DNA of 13,779 bases, from positions 1 to 13,779 of the forward strand of contig JAHEMU010000029.1 of assembly GCA_024643485.1 (NCBI GenBank). Reading direction: 5' to 3'. The DNA is from Cytophagales bacterium. Lineage in GTDB: Bacteria > Bacteroidota > Bacteroidia > Cytophagales > Cyclobacteriaceae. Below the pieces are notes generated by a model, which worked only from the letters and a program-made list of their open reading frames with translations, was not told the DNA's origin and searched no databases. Below, piece after piece: positions 7,794-13,779 of this stretch; the first letter of the stretch is position 1; every line of letters begins with the position of its first letter. Position numbers and translations under genes: made by a program.

Positions 7794-9062
7794 ATGAATA
7801 AAAAAACTGCCCGTCTAGCTTTTATTTATTGTAGTATTTTACTGTTCTTATTCTCTTGTAAAGTAGCTAAACAGTCTTTAAAAAACTTTGAATATCCTAC
7901 TACAGTAGACACTGAGACCCGTAAAATAAATTATCAAATAAAACAGACCTATCAAATGCATGGCATATCAGTCTCAAACCAATTTGCAGGGGCTCGATTG
8001 AATGATTTTATTGCTGTAAATGATACTCTTTTCCAAGCCATCATTTCTCCTGAAAATACTCCCATAAATCCAAGCCCTTGGTATGCTTTTAAATTATGGA
8101 GTGATCAACCGAAATCCATTCATATTGAACTAAAGTACACCTATGGATTTAATCGGTATACCCCTAAAATAAGCTCAGATGGTAATGAATGGAGTGTTTT
8201 AAACGAAAATTTAATAACCAAAGGCAAAGATAGTACTTCTGTATTTTTAAAAGTAAATGTTTCAAAAGATACGCTTTGGATTGCTGCACAAGAGATTGAA
8301 GACCACAGAAAAGTAGGAATGTGGATAGATTCTCTAGCTAATTCATCCATTTTAATTCATAATGGTAATGCTGGTGTTTCCGTTCAAGGTCGACCGCTCT
8401 ATTTTATTGATATTTATGATAAATCTACCATAATAAAACCCACGATTGTTATACTTAGTCGCCAACATCCACCGGAAGTTACCGGATATTATGCGTTAAA
8501 ATCATTTCTAAATACGATAGTTGAACAAGGTGGTGAAAATGGTTTCCTTAAGAAATTTCGGATAATGGTTTACCCAATGGTAAATCCTGATGGTGTAGAT
8601 TTAGGACATTGGAGACATAATACAGGTGGAATTGATTTAAATCGGGATTGGGCAGATTATAAGCAACAGGAGGTGAGAAATATTGCTAATCATTTGGTAC
8701 ATGAAGTTAATAAGAGTAAAAATAACGTCATACTTGGCCTGGACTTTCATTCAACCTGGGAAGATGTTTATTATACTATGGATGCTTCCGGACCAAGTAA
8801 AATTGATTGGTTTACTCCCTTATGGTTTCAATCAATGGAGCAAAAAATTACAGGATATGATATAAATGAGAGTTCCTCCGGATTAGGAGCTCCTGTCACG
8901 AAGGGATGGTTTTATCAGCAGTTTAAAGCAGAAGGAATAACATATGAGATTGGTGATAGAACGAGTCGGACTTTCATCAAACAGAAGGGACAAGTGGCTG
9001 CTGAATCAATGATGAAAGTATTATTGGATAATTATGACCTAGTTCAAAAGTCTAATAAATGA
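7794..9062 (+). CDS. M14 family zinc carboxypeptidase, lipoprotein, with cytosolic-carboxypeptidase-like N-domain
   Basis: The ATG at 7794 gives a 422-residue protein with a lipoprotein signal (MNKKTARLAFIYCSILLFLFSC); the in-frame TTG at 7758 and GTG at 7788 would only lengthen the n-region. No acidic residues follow the lipid cysteine, so surface export by the known Bacteroidota lipoprotein signal is not obvious. Residues about 90-140 (PWYAFKLWSDQPKSIHIELK, then YGFNRYTPKIS) resemble the beta-sandwich N-domain of cytosolic carboxypeptidases (CCP/Nna1 type). The catalytic domain keeps the M14 residues: zinc ligands H225 and E228 in RQHPPE and H319 in DFHST, substrate-binding R274 and N283-R284 in GIDLNRDW, and catalytic E385 in ITYEIGD. 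It should hydrolyse C-terminal residues of peptides, or another amide such as a cell-wall peptide. The true substrate is not readable. The gene stands alone between a terminator and an AT-rich gap. Confidence 0.92.
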   Translation: MNKKTARLAFIYCSILLFLFSCKVAKQSLKNFEYPTTVDTETRKINYQIKQTYQMHGISVSNQFAGARLNDFIAVNDTLFQAIISPENTPINPSPWYAFKLWSDQPKSIHIELKYTYGFNRYTPKISSDGNEWSVLNENLITKGKDSTSVFLKVNVSKDTLWIAAQEIEDHRKVGMWIDSLANSSILIHNGNAGVSVQGRPLYFIDIYDKSTIIKPTIVILSRQHPPEVTGYYALKSFLNTIVEQGGENGFLKKFRIMVYPMVNPDGVDLGHWRHNTGGIDLNRDWADYKQQEVRNIANHLVHEVNKSKNNVILGLDFHSTWEDVYYTMDASGPSKIDWFTPLWFQSMEQKITGYDINESSSGLGAPVTKGWFYQQFKAEGITYEIGDRTSRTFIKQKGQVAAESMMKVLLDNYDLVQKSNK

Positions 9063-9228
9063 AAATAATTTTGCACATAAATGTGTAATTATACGAAACG
9101 AGATCTTTGCAATTAATTGTATATAAATAATAGCTTGCGTTTAATGTTTTATTCAATTATATATATTTAACTATATATATAAGGTAATTTAAATTGTTAA
9201 TGCTATACTAATTATTAATAAAGTTATA
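9063..9228. other. AT-rich intergenic region with weak hairpins
   Basis: 166 bases with no gene. Just after the peptidase stop, TGCACAT (9072-9078) and ATGTGTA (9081-9087) form a 7-base stem containing one G-T pair. It has no T run, so it is a poor terminator at best. Further on, TTATATATAT (9157-9166) pairs with ATATATATAA (9173-9182), a purely A/T dyad that may mark an easily melted promoter or be a composition effect. An in-frame stop at 9190 rules out a longer N-terminus for the next gene. No convincing promoter or ribosome-binding site is visible. Confidence 0.5.
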
Positions 9229-9906
9229 ATGAAATTGTTCAAAAGGGCTAAGAATCGTTTCTATCAATCTGAAGTGGAGGGAGTGTTAGAAACTAATCAA
9301 AATCAAGATAATAGTTCATATTTCCATCAGTCAATTTCACGAAAGGAACATGAACTTGAACAGTTAGCAACAAAATTACATGGAAAAGTACTTTCAACAA
9401 TTGCCGCTGCACTGCCATTGTTGAGTACACAAATAGATCTGAGCAATCAAGAAAAGCTAAAACATCTATTATCTGCCGCATTAGCTTCTGGAACCGAAAT
9501 TAATAACAGTTTACATCCCATTGCTTTAAAGCATTTTGGATTAGAATCTGGTTTAGAAGATTTAGTCGATGGTTTTAATATGTCAATTGACAGAGATGTT
9601 AGAGTGATTTTGCGTAATAGACTAAATTTGAGTTGCACAGCGTTTAATCGTATTATTTATAATCTTGTGAGTGAATTCCTAAATATTATAAAACAATTAG
9701 ACGTAACTGGAGATTTTAAGTTAGTCACTTTTAGTGAAGAAAATATTCACAGAATTAACTTTCAAAGTGATGTTCCTTTAATTTCATTGTCGAACACAAT
9801 GACCCATTCTTTACACGAATTTATAAATAGAGCAAAATCAATTTCAAAAGGGGCTTATTTTAATCATTCCCCTTTTGAAATATCCGTTGAATTTGAGACC
9901 AATTAA
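9229..9906 (+). CDS. Orphan histidine-kinase-like protein (HisKA_3-type helix pair with degenerate ATPase half)
   Basis: A soluble 225-residue protein with no signal peptide, membrane segment or sensor domain. Residues 41-112 match the dimerisation/phosphoacceptor helices of NarL-partner kinases: ELEQLATKLHG, where H51 sits at the phospho-histidine position but is followed by G instead of the usual D/E, then SLHPIALKHFGLESGLEDL (94-112), the typical 'L-x-P-x-x-L...GL' element. The ATP-binding half is eroded. Residues 138-155 (FNRIIYNLVSEFLNIIKQ) look like the N-box helix but lack the paired E and N at aligned positions. No DxGxG or glycine lid is present. The fold end is still recognisable at 198-223 (FINRAKSIS, then FNHSPFEISVEF). 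It therefore probably cannot bind ATP normally. It could be a pseudokinase, a phosphotransfer dimer or a regulator of another kinase. No response regulator gene is adjacent. The 3' end abuts the convergent desaturase gene. Confidence 0.7.
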   Translation: MKLFKRAKNRFYQSEVEGVLETNQNQDNSSYFHQSISRKEHELEQLATKLHGKVLSTIAAALPLLSTQIDLSNQEKLKHLLSAALASGTEINNSLHPIALKHFGLESGLEDLVDGFNMSIDRDVRVILRNRLNLSCTAFNRIIYNLVSEFLNIIKQLDVTGDFKLVTFSEENIHRINFQSDVPLISLSNTMTHSLHEFINRAKSISKGAYFNHSPFEISVEFETN

Positions 9907-10746
9907 CTAACTGAATTTAGCATCTTCACCAGATGGAGGTCGGTAGGGGGTAAATGGTATTTTTAATAATTCTCCCATATTTTGAGTCTCTTTTTGATCC
10001 ATATGAGTATCAATACCATATACCAGTTCACGGGCATTTACGTACCTAAAGGTTCCGAAAATACGATCCCATATTGAAAAAATATTTCCGTAATTGGTAT
10101 CAGTTAGTGGTAATTTATAATGATGGTGAATTTTATGCATATTAGGAGAAACCAGAATTAAGCTGATTACTTTATCAATTTTATCCGGGATATTTAAATT
10201 TGCATGTGTTAGGTGGGTAAATAAAACAGAAAGAGATTGGTAGAGTATGATGGTACCTATTCCTGCTCCAGATACAGACGCAGCTAACCAAGTAAAACTA
10301 ATCCTAAATAACATTTCGCCAGGATGATGACGTAAACCTGTTGTTACATCCACATGCATATCGGTATGATGAATTAAATGAAATTTCCACATCCATTTAA
10401 CCTTATGCTCGGTCCAATGAATAAAGTAGGCACCGACTAAATCTAGCATCATTACCCCCAATATCACATTTAGCCAAAGTGGCAAATCAAATATATATAA
10501 TAGGCCAAATTGTTTTTCCGCAGTAAATTCAGTGATTTTAACTAATACAAAAGCTAAGCTAAGTGCAATAAATGAATTTATAAGAGTTAGTAATACATTG
10601 GTTAATGCATGTCCCAATTTTTTATATTTAAAAGAATGCAAGGGCACCCATCCTTCTATAAACCAAAAAAACACGATACCACCGTACAGTAAACCAGCTC
10701 TGAACCAAGTAGGAATTTCTTCAAAAAACGCAATAAAATGTTCCAT
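9907..10746 (-). CDS. Fatty acid hydroxylase / sterol desaturase family membrane protein
   Basis: A 279-residue integral membrane protein with about four hydrophobic spans (roughly 19-36, 49-70, 87-108, 151-176). It carries the histidine clusters that hold the di-iron centre of this superfamily: HWTEH (110-114), HLIHH (123-127), GLRHHPGE (H140, H141) and NMHKIHHH (H204, H207-H209). Members use O2 and reductant to hydroxylate or desaturate lipids, sterols, carotenoids or ether lipids. The ending around NIFSIWDRIFGTF is also typical of bacterial members. The substrate is unknown; lipid tail hydroxylation is one possibility. The ATG at 10744-10746 has no strong ribosome-binding site. The stop (9907-9909) touches the stop of the convergent kinase-like gene, and the 5' end diverges from the EamA permease. 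Confidence 0.93.
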   Translation of the reverse strand: MEHFIAFFEEIPTWFRAGLLYGGIVFFWFIEGWVPLHSFKYKKLGHALTNVLLTLINSFIALSLAFVLVKITEFTAEKQFGLLYIFDLPLWLNVILGVMMLDLVGAYFIHWTEHKVKWMWKFHLIHHTDMHVDVTTGLRHHPGEMLFRISFTWLAASVSGAGIGTIILYQSLSVLFTHLTHANLNIPDKIDKVISLILVSPNMHKIHHHYKLPLTDTNYGNIFSIWDRIFGTFRYVNARELVYGIDTHMDQKETQNMGELLKIPFTPYRPPSGEDAKFS

Positions 10747-10875
10747 TAAGATATTAGGTAAATGTTTAAGCGATTAATTTAAAGCAATTTTTGAGAATAA
10801 AGATAAAGGTTCTCATAAAATAGGGATGAATTCTATGTATTTGTGGTGAATTTTACTGTAATTCGCTTAATCACT
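10747..10875. other. Divergent intergenic region between desaturase and permease genes
   Basis: 129 bases that should contain promoters for both flanking genes. On the minus strand a TATCTTTA lies close to the Bacteroidota -7 consensus TAnnTTTG, and on the plus strand a TGTATTTG lies near the permease start. Neither has a TTG at the expected distance. No hairpin or operator-like dyad stands out. Confidence 0.35.
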
Positions 10876-11772
10876 ATGAAAAAATCCCAAACTTATTTTC
10901 TACTGCTTCTCGGTACTTTATTTTGGGGTATCAATTTCCATTTTGCCCAAATAGCAACATCTTATGTGAGTCCGATGGCGGCGAGTGCTGTGAGGTATTT
11001 TTTTGCCACTGTTGGGTTAATAATCCTGTTTCCTTTTATTGGGTTAAAGCACTTATCAGTAGAAGTTTTTAAGAAAACGATTAACCACATAATACCCATC
11101 GGATTAGTAGGTTTATCGGGTGTGTTTCTATTTAATTACTTCTTTTTTAAAGGGTTATCATTGACTCAAGCTATCAATGGGGCATTATTGGTAGCCTTAA
11201 ATCCAATGCTCACCTTAATCATATCTTCCTTGTTAATAGCAACGCCAGTATCAAAAAAACAAATTTATGGTATTGCCATTTCTCTATTTGGAGTCCTAAT
11301 TGTGATTACACATGGTAACCTCATTCAAATTTTACATTTAGAAATAAATAGGGGAGATCTTTACCTTTTTATTGCAAGTATTTTGTTCGCATTTCACAAT
11401 GTTCTCATTCAGAAATACCTCCAATGGATTCATCCTGTTTGGCTCACTCTAATAACTACTGCTACAAGTTTTCTTTTATTTGTGTTAAGCAGTTGGACAG
11501 ATTGGCACAATGAATCTCTTTTAAACACTTTAGATAACAAGTTTTGGCTTTCTTTGGCTGCAATGGGAGTGTTAGGTACAACCCTAAGTTTTACCGTTTG
11601 GAATAATGGAATTAAGCAGGTTGGGGCAGGAAAGACAGCTATATTTCTAAATTTAGTGCCTATTTTCGCGGTGGTAAGTGGATTGTTTTTCGGACAAATC
11701 ATCACTTTATCACAAATATTTGGCGGTGCTTTTATTGGGTTAGGAATATATTTAACCATTCGAAAACGTTAA
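10876..11772 (+). CDS. EamA / drug-metabolite transporter (DMT) superfamily permease
   Basis: I place the start at ATG 10876 (MKKSQTYFLLLLGTLFWG), giving 298 residues. The in-frame GTG codons at 10843 and 10846 would add a polar stretch before the first membrane helix, which is unusual. The protein has about ten hydrophobic helices in two homologous EamA halves. The first opens with LGTLFWGINFHFAQIA, a standard entry motif, and contains the ALLVALNPMLTLIISSLL helix. The second begins near residue 150 (GDLYLFIASILFAFHNVLIQ) and contains the TTLSFTVWNNGIKQVGAGKT and FLNLVPIFAVVSGLFFGQ segments found in this family. Members move amino acids, nucleosides or other small metabolites, often outward; specificity cannot be predicted. 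The MFS gene starts 35 bases downstream, so the two probably form an operon. Confidence 0.93.
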   Translation: MKKSQTYFLLLLGTLFWGINFHFAQIATSYVSPMAASAVRYFFATVGLIILFPFIGLKHLSVEVFKKTINHIIPIGLVGLSGVFLFNYFFFKGLSLTQAINGALLVALNPMLTLIISSLLIATPVSKKQIYGIAISLFGVLIVITHGNLIQILHLEINRGDLYLFIASILFAFHNVLIQKYLQWIHPVWLTLITTATSFLLFVLSSWTDWHNESLLNTLDNKFWLSLAAMGVLGTTLSFTVWNNGIKQVGAGKTAIFLNLVPIFAVVSGLFFGQIITLSQIFGGAFIGLGIYLTIRKR

Positions 11773-11807
11773 AATTAATCAATGATTCAAATACAAAAGA
11801 TTGAAAA

Positions 11808-13025
11808 ATGAGCGGAAAAGTTGAATTAGGATTAAAGGAGAACTTAAAGCAATTCATATTGCTTGTTTTAGTGAATGGATTTGTGGGAGGTATGGTAGGG
11901 ATGGAACGTTCTATTTTGCCGGAATTTGCATCCACCTATTTTAGTTTAAATGCCACAATAGCATTGCTTTCTTTTATTGTAGTTTTTGGGTTTTCTAAAG
12001 CTATAGCAAACTATTTTACAGGCAGACTATTTAATAAATGGGGACGAAAAAATGTATTAATCCTTGGTTGGATAATTGCACTCCCTGTTCCATTATTGAT
12101 TTTATATGCTCCAAATTGGGCCTGGGTAGGGGTTGCAAATATGTTTTTAGGTGTAAGTCAGGGTTTAACCTGGACGAGCACAGTAATTATGAAAATTGAT
12201 TTAGTTGGTCCAAAAAAGCGTGGGTTAGCAATGGGGATTAATGAGTCTATGGGGTATCTCGCTGTTGGGATTACCGCATTCGTAACGTCCTGGTTAGCTT
12301 CTGAGTATGGTCTAAAACCTTATCCTTTTTATTTAGGTTTGGGTTTTGCGATAGCGGGATTATTAATCAGCATCCTATTTGTTAAAGATACTGGACATTT
12401 TGTTCAATTAGAGTCTAAGGAATCAATAGTCAAACCCATTAAAAACGTATTTCTTACTACCACATTTAAAGATAGAAACCTAAGTAGTATTACGCAGGCA
12501 GGGTTAATTAATAACCTCAATGATGGTATGCTGTGGGGGCTACTTCCTATTTTGCTTATGAGTTATAACTTTAGTTTGGTGGACGCAGGTAAAATAATTG
12601 CCATATATCCATTGGTTTGGGGGGCAGGGCAATTGTTTACAGGACCATTGTCAGACAAATTCAATGTAAAAGGAATATTGTATTTTGGAATGCTCATACA
12701 GGCAATAAGCATAGCAGGTATAATTGGTTCAGATTTGTTCTGGCAACAAGCATTAGCTGGTGTTGGAATGGGAATAGGCACAGCCTTAGTTTACCCTACC
12801 TTTTTAGCAGCAATATCAAAAGAGGTTCAACCCTCTCAGCGTGCAGAAGTAGTTGGGGTATTCAGGTTTTGGAGAGACTCTGGTTATGCTATTGGGGCTT
12901 TAATTACTGGAATACTTGTGGATTTGACTAGTTTAAATGAAACGATTTGGATTGTTTCGGGATTAACAGCCCTCTCTGCATTAATTATCAGATTCAGAAT
13001 GACTGATAAGTCTCAGTTACACTAA
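11808..13025 (+). CDS. Major facilitator superfamily (MFS) permease
   Basis: A 405-residue protein with about twelve hydrophobic helices in two six-helix halves joined by a loop around residues 195-225. Motif A between helices 2 and 3 reads GRLFNKWGRK (72-81); asparagine replaces the usual aspartate at position 76. The matching loop in the second half, GPLSDKF (279-285), keeps its aspartate. A conserved-looking VFRFWRDSGYAIGAL segment (351-365) precedes helix 11. It acts in the inner membrane as a proton- or solute-coupled carrier; the substrate is unknown and I would not guess between a drug exporter and a nutrient carrier. The 35-base gap after the EamA gene suggests co-transcription. The following gap has only weak AT dyads (GTTTTGTTAAAAC at 13034-13046, GTTTATAAAC at 13052-13061). 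Confidence 0.93.
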   Translation: MSGKVELGLKENLKQFILLVLVNGFVGGMVGMERSILPEFASTYFSLNATIALLSFIVVFGFSKAIANYFTGRLFNKWGRKNVLILGWIIALPVPLLILYAPNWAWVGVANMFLGVSQGLTWTSTVIMKIDLVGPKKRGLAMGINESMGYLAVGITAFVTSWLASEYGLKPYPFYLGLGFAIAGLLISILFVKDTGHFVQLESKESIVKPIKNVFLTTTFKDRNLSSITQAGLINNLNDGMLWGLLPILLMSYNFSLVDAGKIIAIYPLVWGAGQLFTGPLSDKFNVKGILYFGMLIQAISIAGIIGSDLFWQQALAGVGMGIGTALVYPTFLAAISKEVQPSQRAEVVGVFRFWRDSGYAIGALITGILVDLTSLNETIWIVSGLTALSALIIRFRMTDKSQLH

Positions 13026-13109
13026 AATTAGCTGTTTTGTTAAAACTAAGCGTTTATAAACACATAAAGTGATGAATTTCACGTAATTTGTTCCTGGGAA
13101 GGGGGAAGG

Positions 13110-13151
13110 ATGCGGTTTAACCCTGCTAAAAAACGGCCATATTTCCAATAG
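13110..13151 (+). CDS. Possible 13-codon leader ORF upstream of the GH144 gene
   Basis: ATG at 13110 opens a short frame, MRFNPAKKRPYFQ, ending with TAG at 13149-13151, 16 bases before the ATG of the next gene. It is preceded by a strikingly purine-rich block, GGGAAGGGGGAAGG (13096-13109), in otherwise AT-rich sequence. That block could act as a ribosome-binding site or an RNA element. It may equally be a chance ORF inside a 5' leader. A dyad GTGATGAATTTCAC (13069-13082) lies just upstream and could be an operator. Confidence 0.25.
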   Translation: MRFNPAKKRPYFQ

Positions 13152-13167
13152 ACTAAACATTTAAATC

Positions 13168-13779
13168 ATGTTGATTTCCAATTTGTTCAAATTTAATATC
13201 GCACCATCGATTTTAAGTGAAATTATCGTATCAGCAGTTAAACATTTATTATTGTTAAGTGCTGTTTTAACAGGAGTATCCTTATTCTCAGCTTGCAGAT
13301 CGGAAGCTTCAGTAGAGAATACGGATGAATTGAATCGTTTAATAACCATTTCAGACGACTCATTGCTTACTTTAATTCAATATCGAACGTTTCAATACTT
13401 TTATGAAGGCGCAGAGCCTTCATCTGGTGCAGCTAGGGAGCGTTTACATTTGGATGGTGAGTATCCTGATCATGATGAAAATGTGGTAACCTCCGGCGGT
13501 ACTGGCTTCGGAATTATGGCACTTATCGTTGGAATGGAGCGAAAATTCATTTCAAACGAAGAGGGATTAGCTCACTTTGAAAAATTAATTGGTTTTCTTG
13601 AAAAAGCGGATAGATTTCACGGAGCCTGGCCACATTGGATGTACGGTGAAACAGGGAAAGTTAAACCTTTTGGTGAATTCGATGATGGTGGTGATTTAGT
13701 AGAGACAGCCTATTTAGTTCAAGGATTAATAACCGCCCGACAATATTTCAACAAAATGGGAACAGATAAAAGCATTGCG
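13168..13779 (+). CDS. GH144 / 'glucoamylase' family lipoprotein, probable endo-beta-1,2-glucanase, 3'-truncated by the window edge
   Basis: The first 204 codons are present and the frame runs off the window. The N-terminus has a long leader (43 residues) with a hydrophobic segment at about 27-41 ending in LFSAC, a plausible lipobox with an unusual F at -3, making C43 the lipid-bearing cysteine. The catalytic region then begins: LIQYRTFQYFYEGAEPSSGA (about 68-87), ERLHLDG, VVTSGGTGFGIMALIVGMER, FLEKADRFHGAWPHWMYGET, FDDGGDLVETAYLVQGL. These are hallmarks of the Bacteroidota 'glucoamylase' family (glycoside hydrolase 144), whose characterised member from Chitinophaga pinensis cuts beta-1,2-glucan. 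The protein should sit at the outer membrane and process extracellular or periplasmic glucan. No glycan-uptake genes lie upstream; any locus partners would be past the window end. The enzyme specificity is inferred from the family. Confidence 0.88.
   Translation, partial: MLISNLFKFNIAPSILSEIIVSAVKHLLLLSAVLTGVSLFSACRSEASVENTDELNRLITISDDSLLTLIQYRTFQYFYEGAEPSSGAARERLHLDGEYPDHDENVVTSGGTGFGIMALIVGMERKFISNEEGLAHFEKLIGFLEKADRFHGAWPHWMYGETGKVKPFGEFDDGGDLVETAYLVQGLITARQYFNKMGTDKSIA

Noticed and set aside
9071..9109. TTG (9071) with GATCTTTG (9102-9109) as a promoter for the kinase-like gene
   Set aside because: The spacing of 28 bases is too long and the -7 box has a mismatch in its TA.
11430..11759. 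109-codon minus-strand ORF opposite the EamA permease
   Set aside because: Complement of a conserved membrane-protein gene; Pro/Asn/Lys-rich translation typical of an antisense shadow.
13161..13349. 62-codon minus-strand ORF at the start of the GH144 gene
   Set aside because: The plus strand carries a clear lipoprotein signal and family motifs; the minus frame has none.
1..13779. Mobile element, CRISPR array, toxin-antitoxin pair or defence island
   Set aside because: No transposase, integrase, regularly spaced repeats, tRNA-associated ends or defence-type domains were seen on either strand; the gene content is ordinary chromosomal.

Overview
The window looks like chromosomal DNA of a free-living member of the Bacteroidota, probably of the Cytophagales group. 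The evidence is an AT-rich genome, a TonB-dependent receptor with its plug domain, a GyrA that ends in a short acidic tail and carries the Bacteroidota-like form of the GyrA box, exported tetratricopeptide and lipoprotein genes, and start sites that mostly lack a strong Shine-Dalgarno sequence. The assignment below phylum level is an inference.

Layout. Positions 2-2071 hold the 3' part of a TonB-dependent outer-membrane receptor that begins before the window. It is followed by two genes I cannot name: a 203-residue helical protein (2156-2767), and a secreted, probably beta-barrel protein with an odd basic tail (2781-3836). A 143-base leader with internal repeats precedes gyrA (3980-6508), the DNA gyrase A subunit. 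An exported TPR protein (6527-7681) starts 18 bases after gyrA and is closed by a clear intrinsic terminator (7698-7734). Next is an M14 zinc carboxypeptidase lipoprotein with a cytosolic-carboxypeptidase-type N-domain (7794-9062). After an AT-rich gap comes an orphan histidine-kinase-like protein with a degenerate ATP-binding half (9229-9906). Its stop codon abuts the stop of a convergent fatty acid hydroxylase/sterol desaturase family gene (9907-10746, minus strand). Diverging from that gene is a likely two-gene transporter operon: an EamA/DMT permease (10876-11772) and an MFS permease (11808-13025). The window ends inside a lipoprotein of the GH144 'glucoamylase' family, probably an endo-beta-1,2-glucanase (13168-13779). 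A short ORF inside an unusually purine-rich leader precedes it.

Most of the window reads as ordinary core or near-core genome. There is no insertion sequence, integrase, CRISPR array, tRNA or rRNA that I can support. The genes are mostly independent functional units: envelope and outer-membrane functions (receptor, barrel protein, two lipoproteins, desaturase), DNA topology (gyrA) and small-molecule transport. The items most worth a second look are the degenerate kinase-like orphan, the unknown gene pair at 2156-3836, and the leader ORF before the GH144 gene. I do not see convincing evidence for a new multi-gene defence or mobile system.
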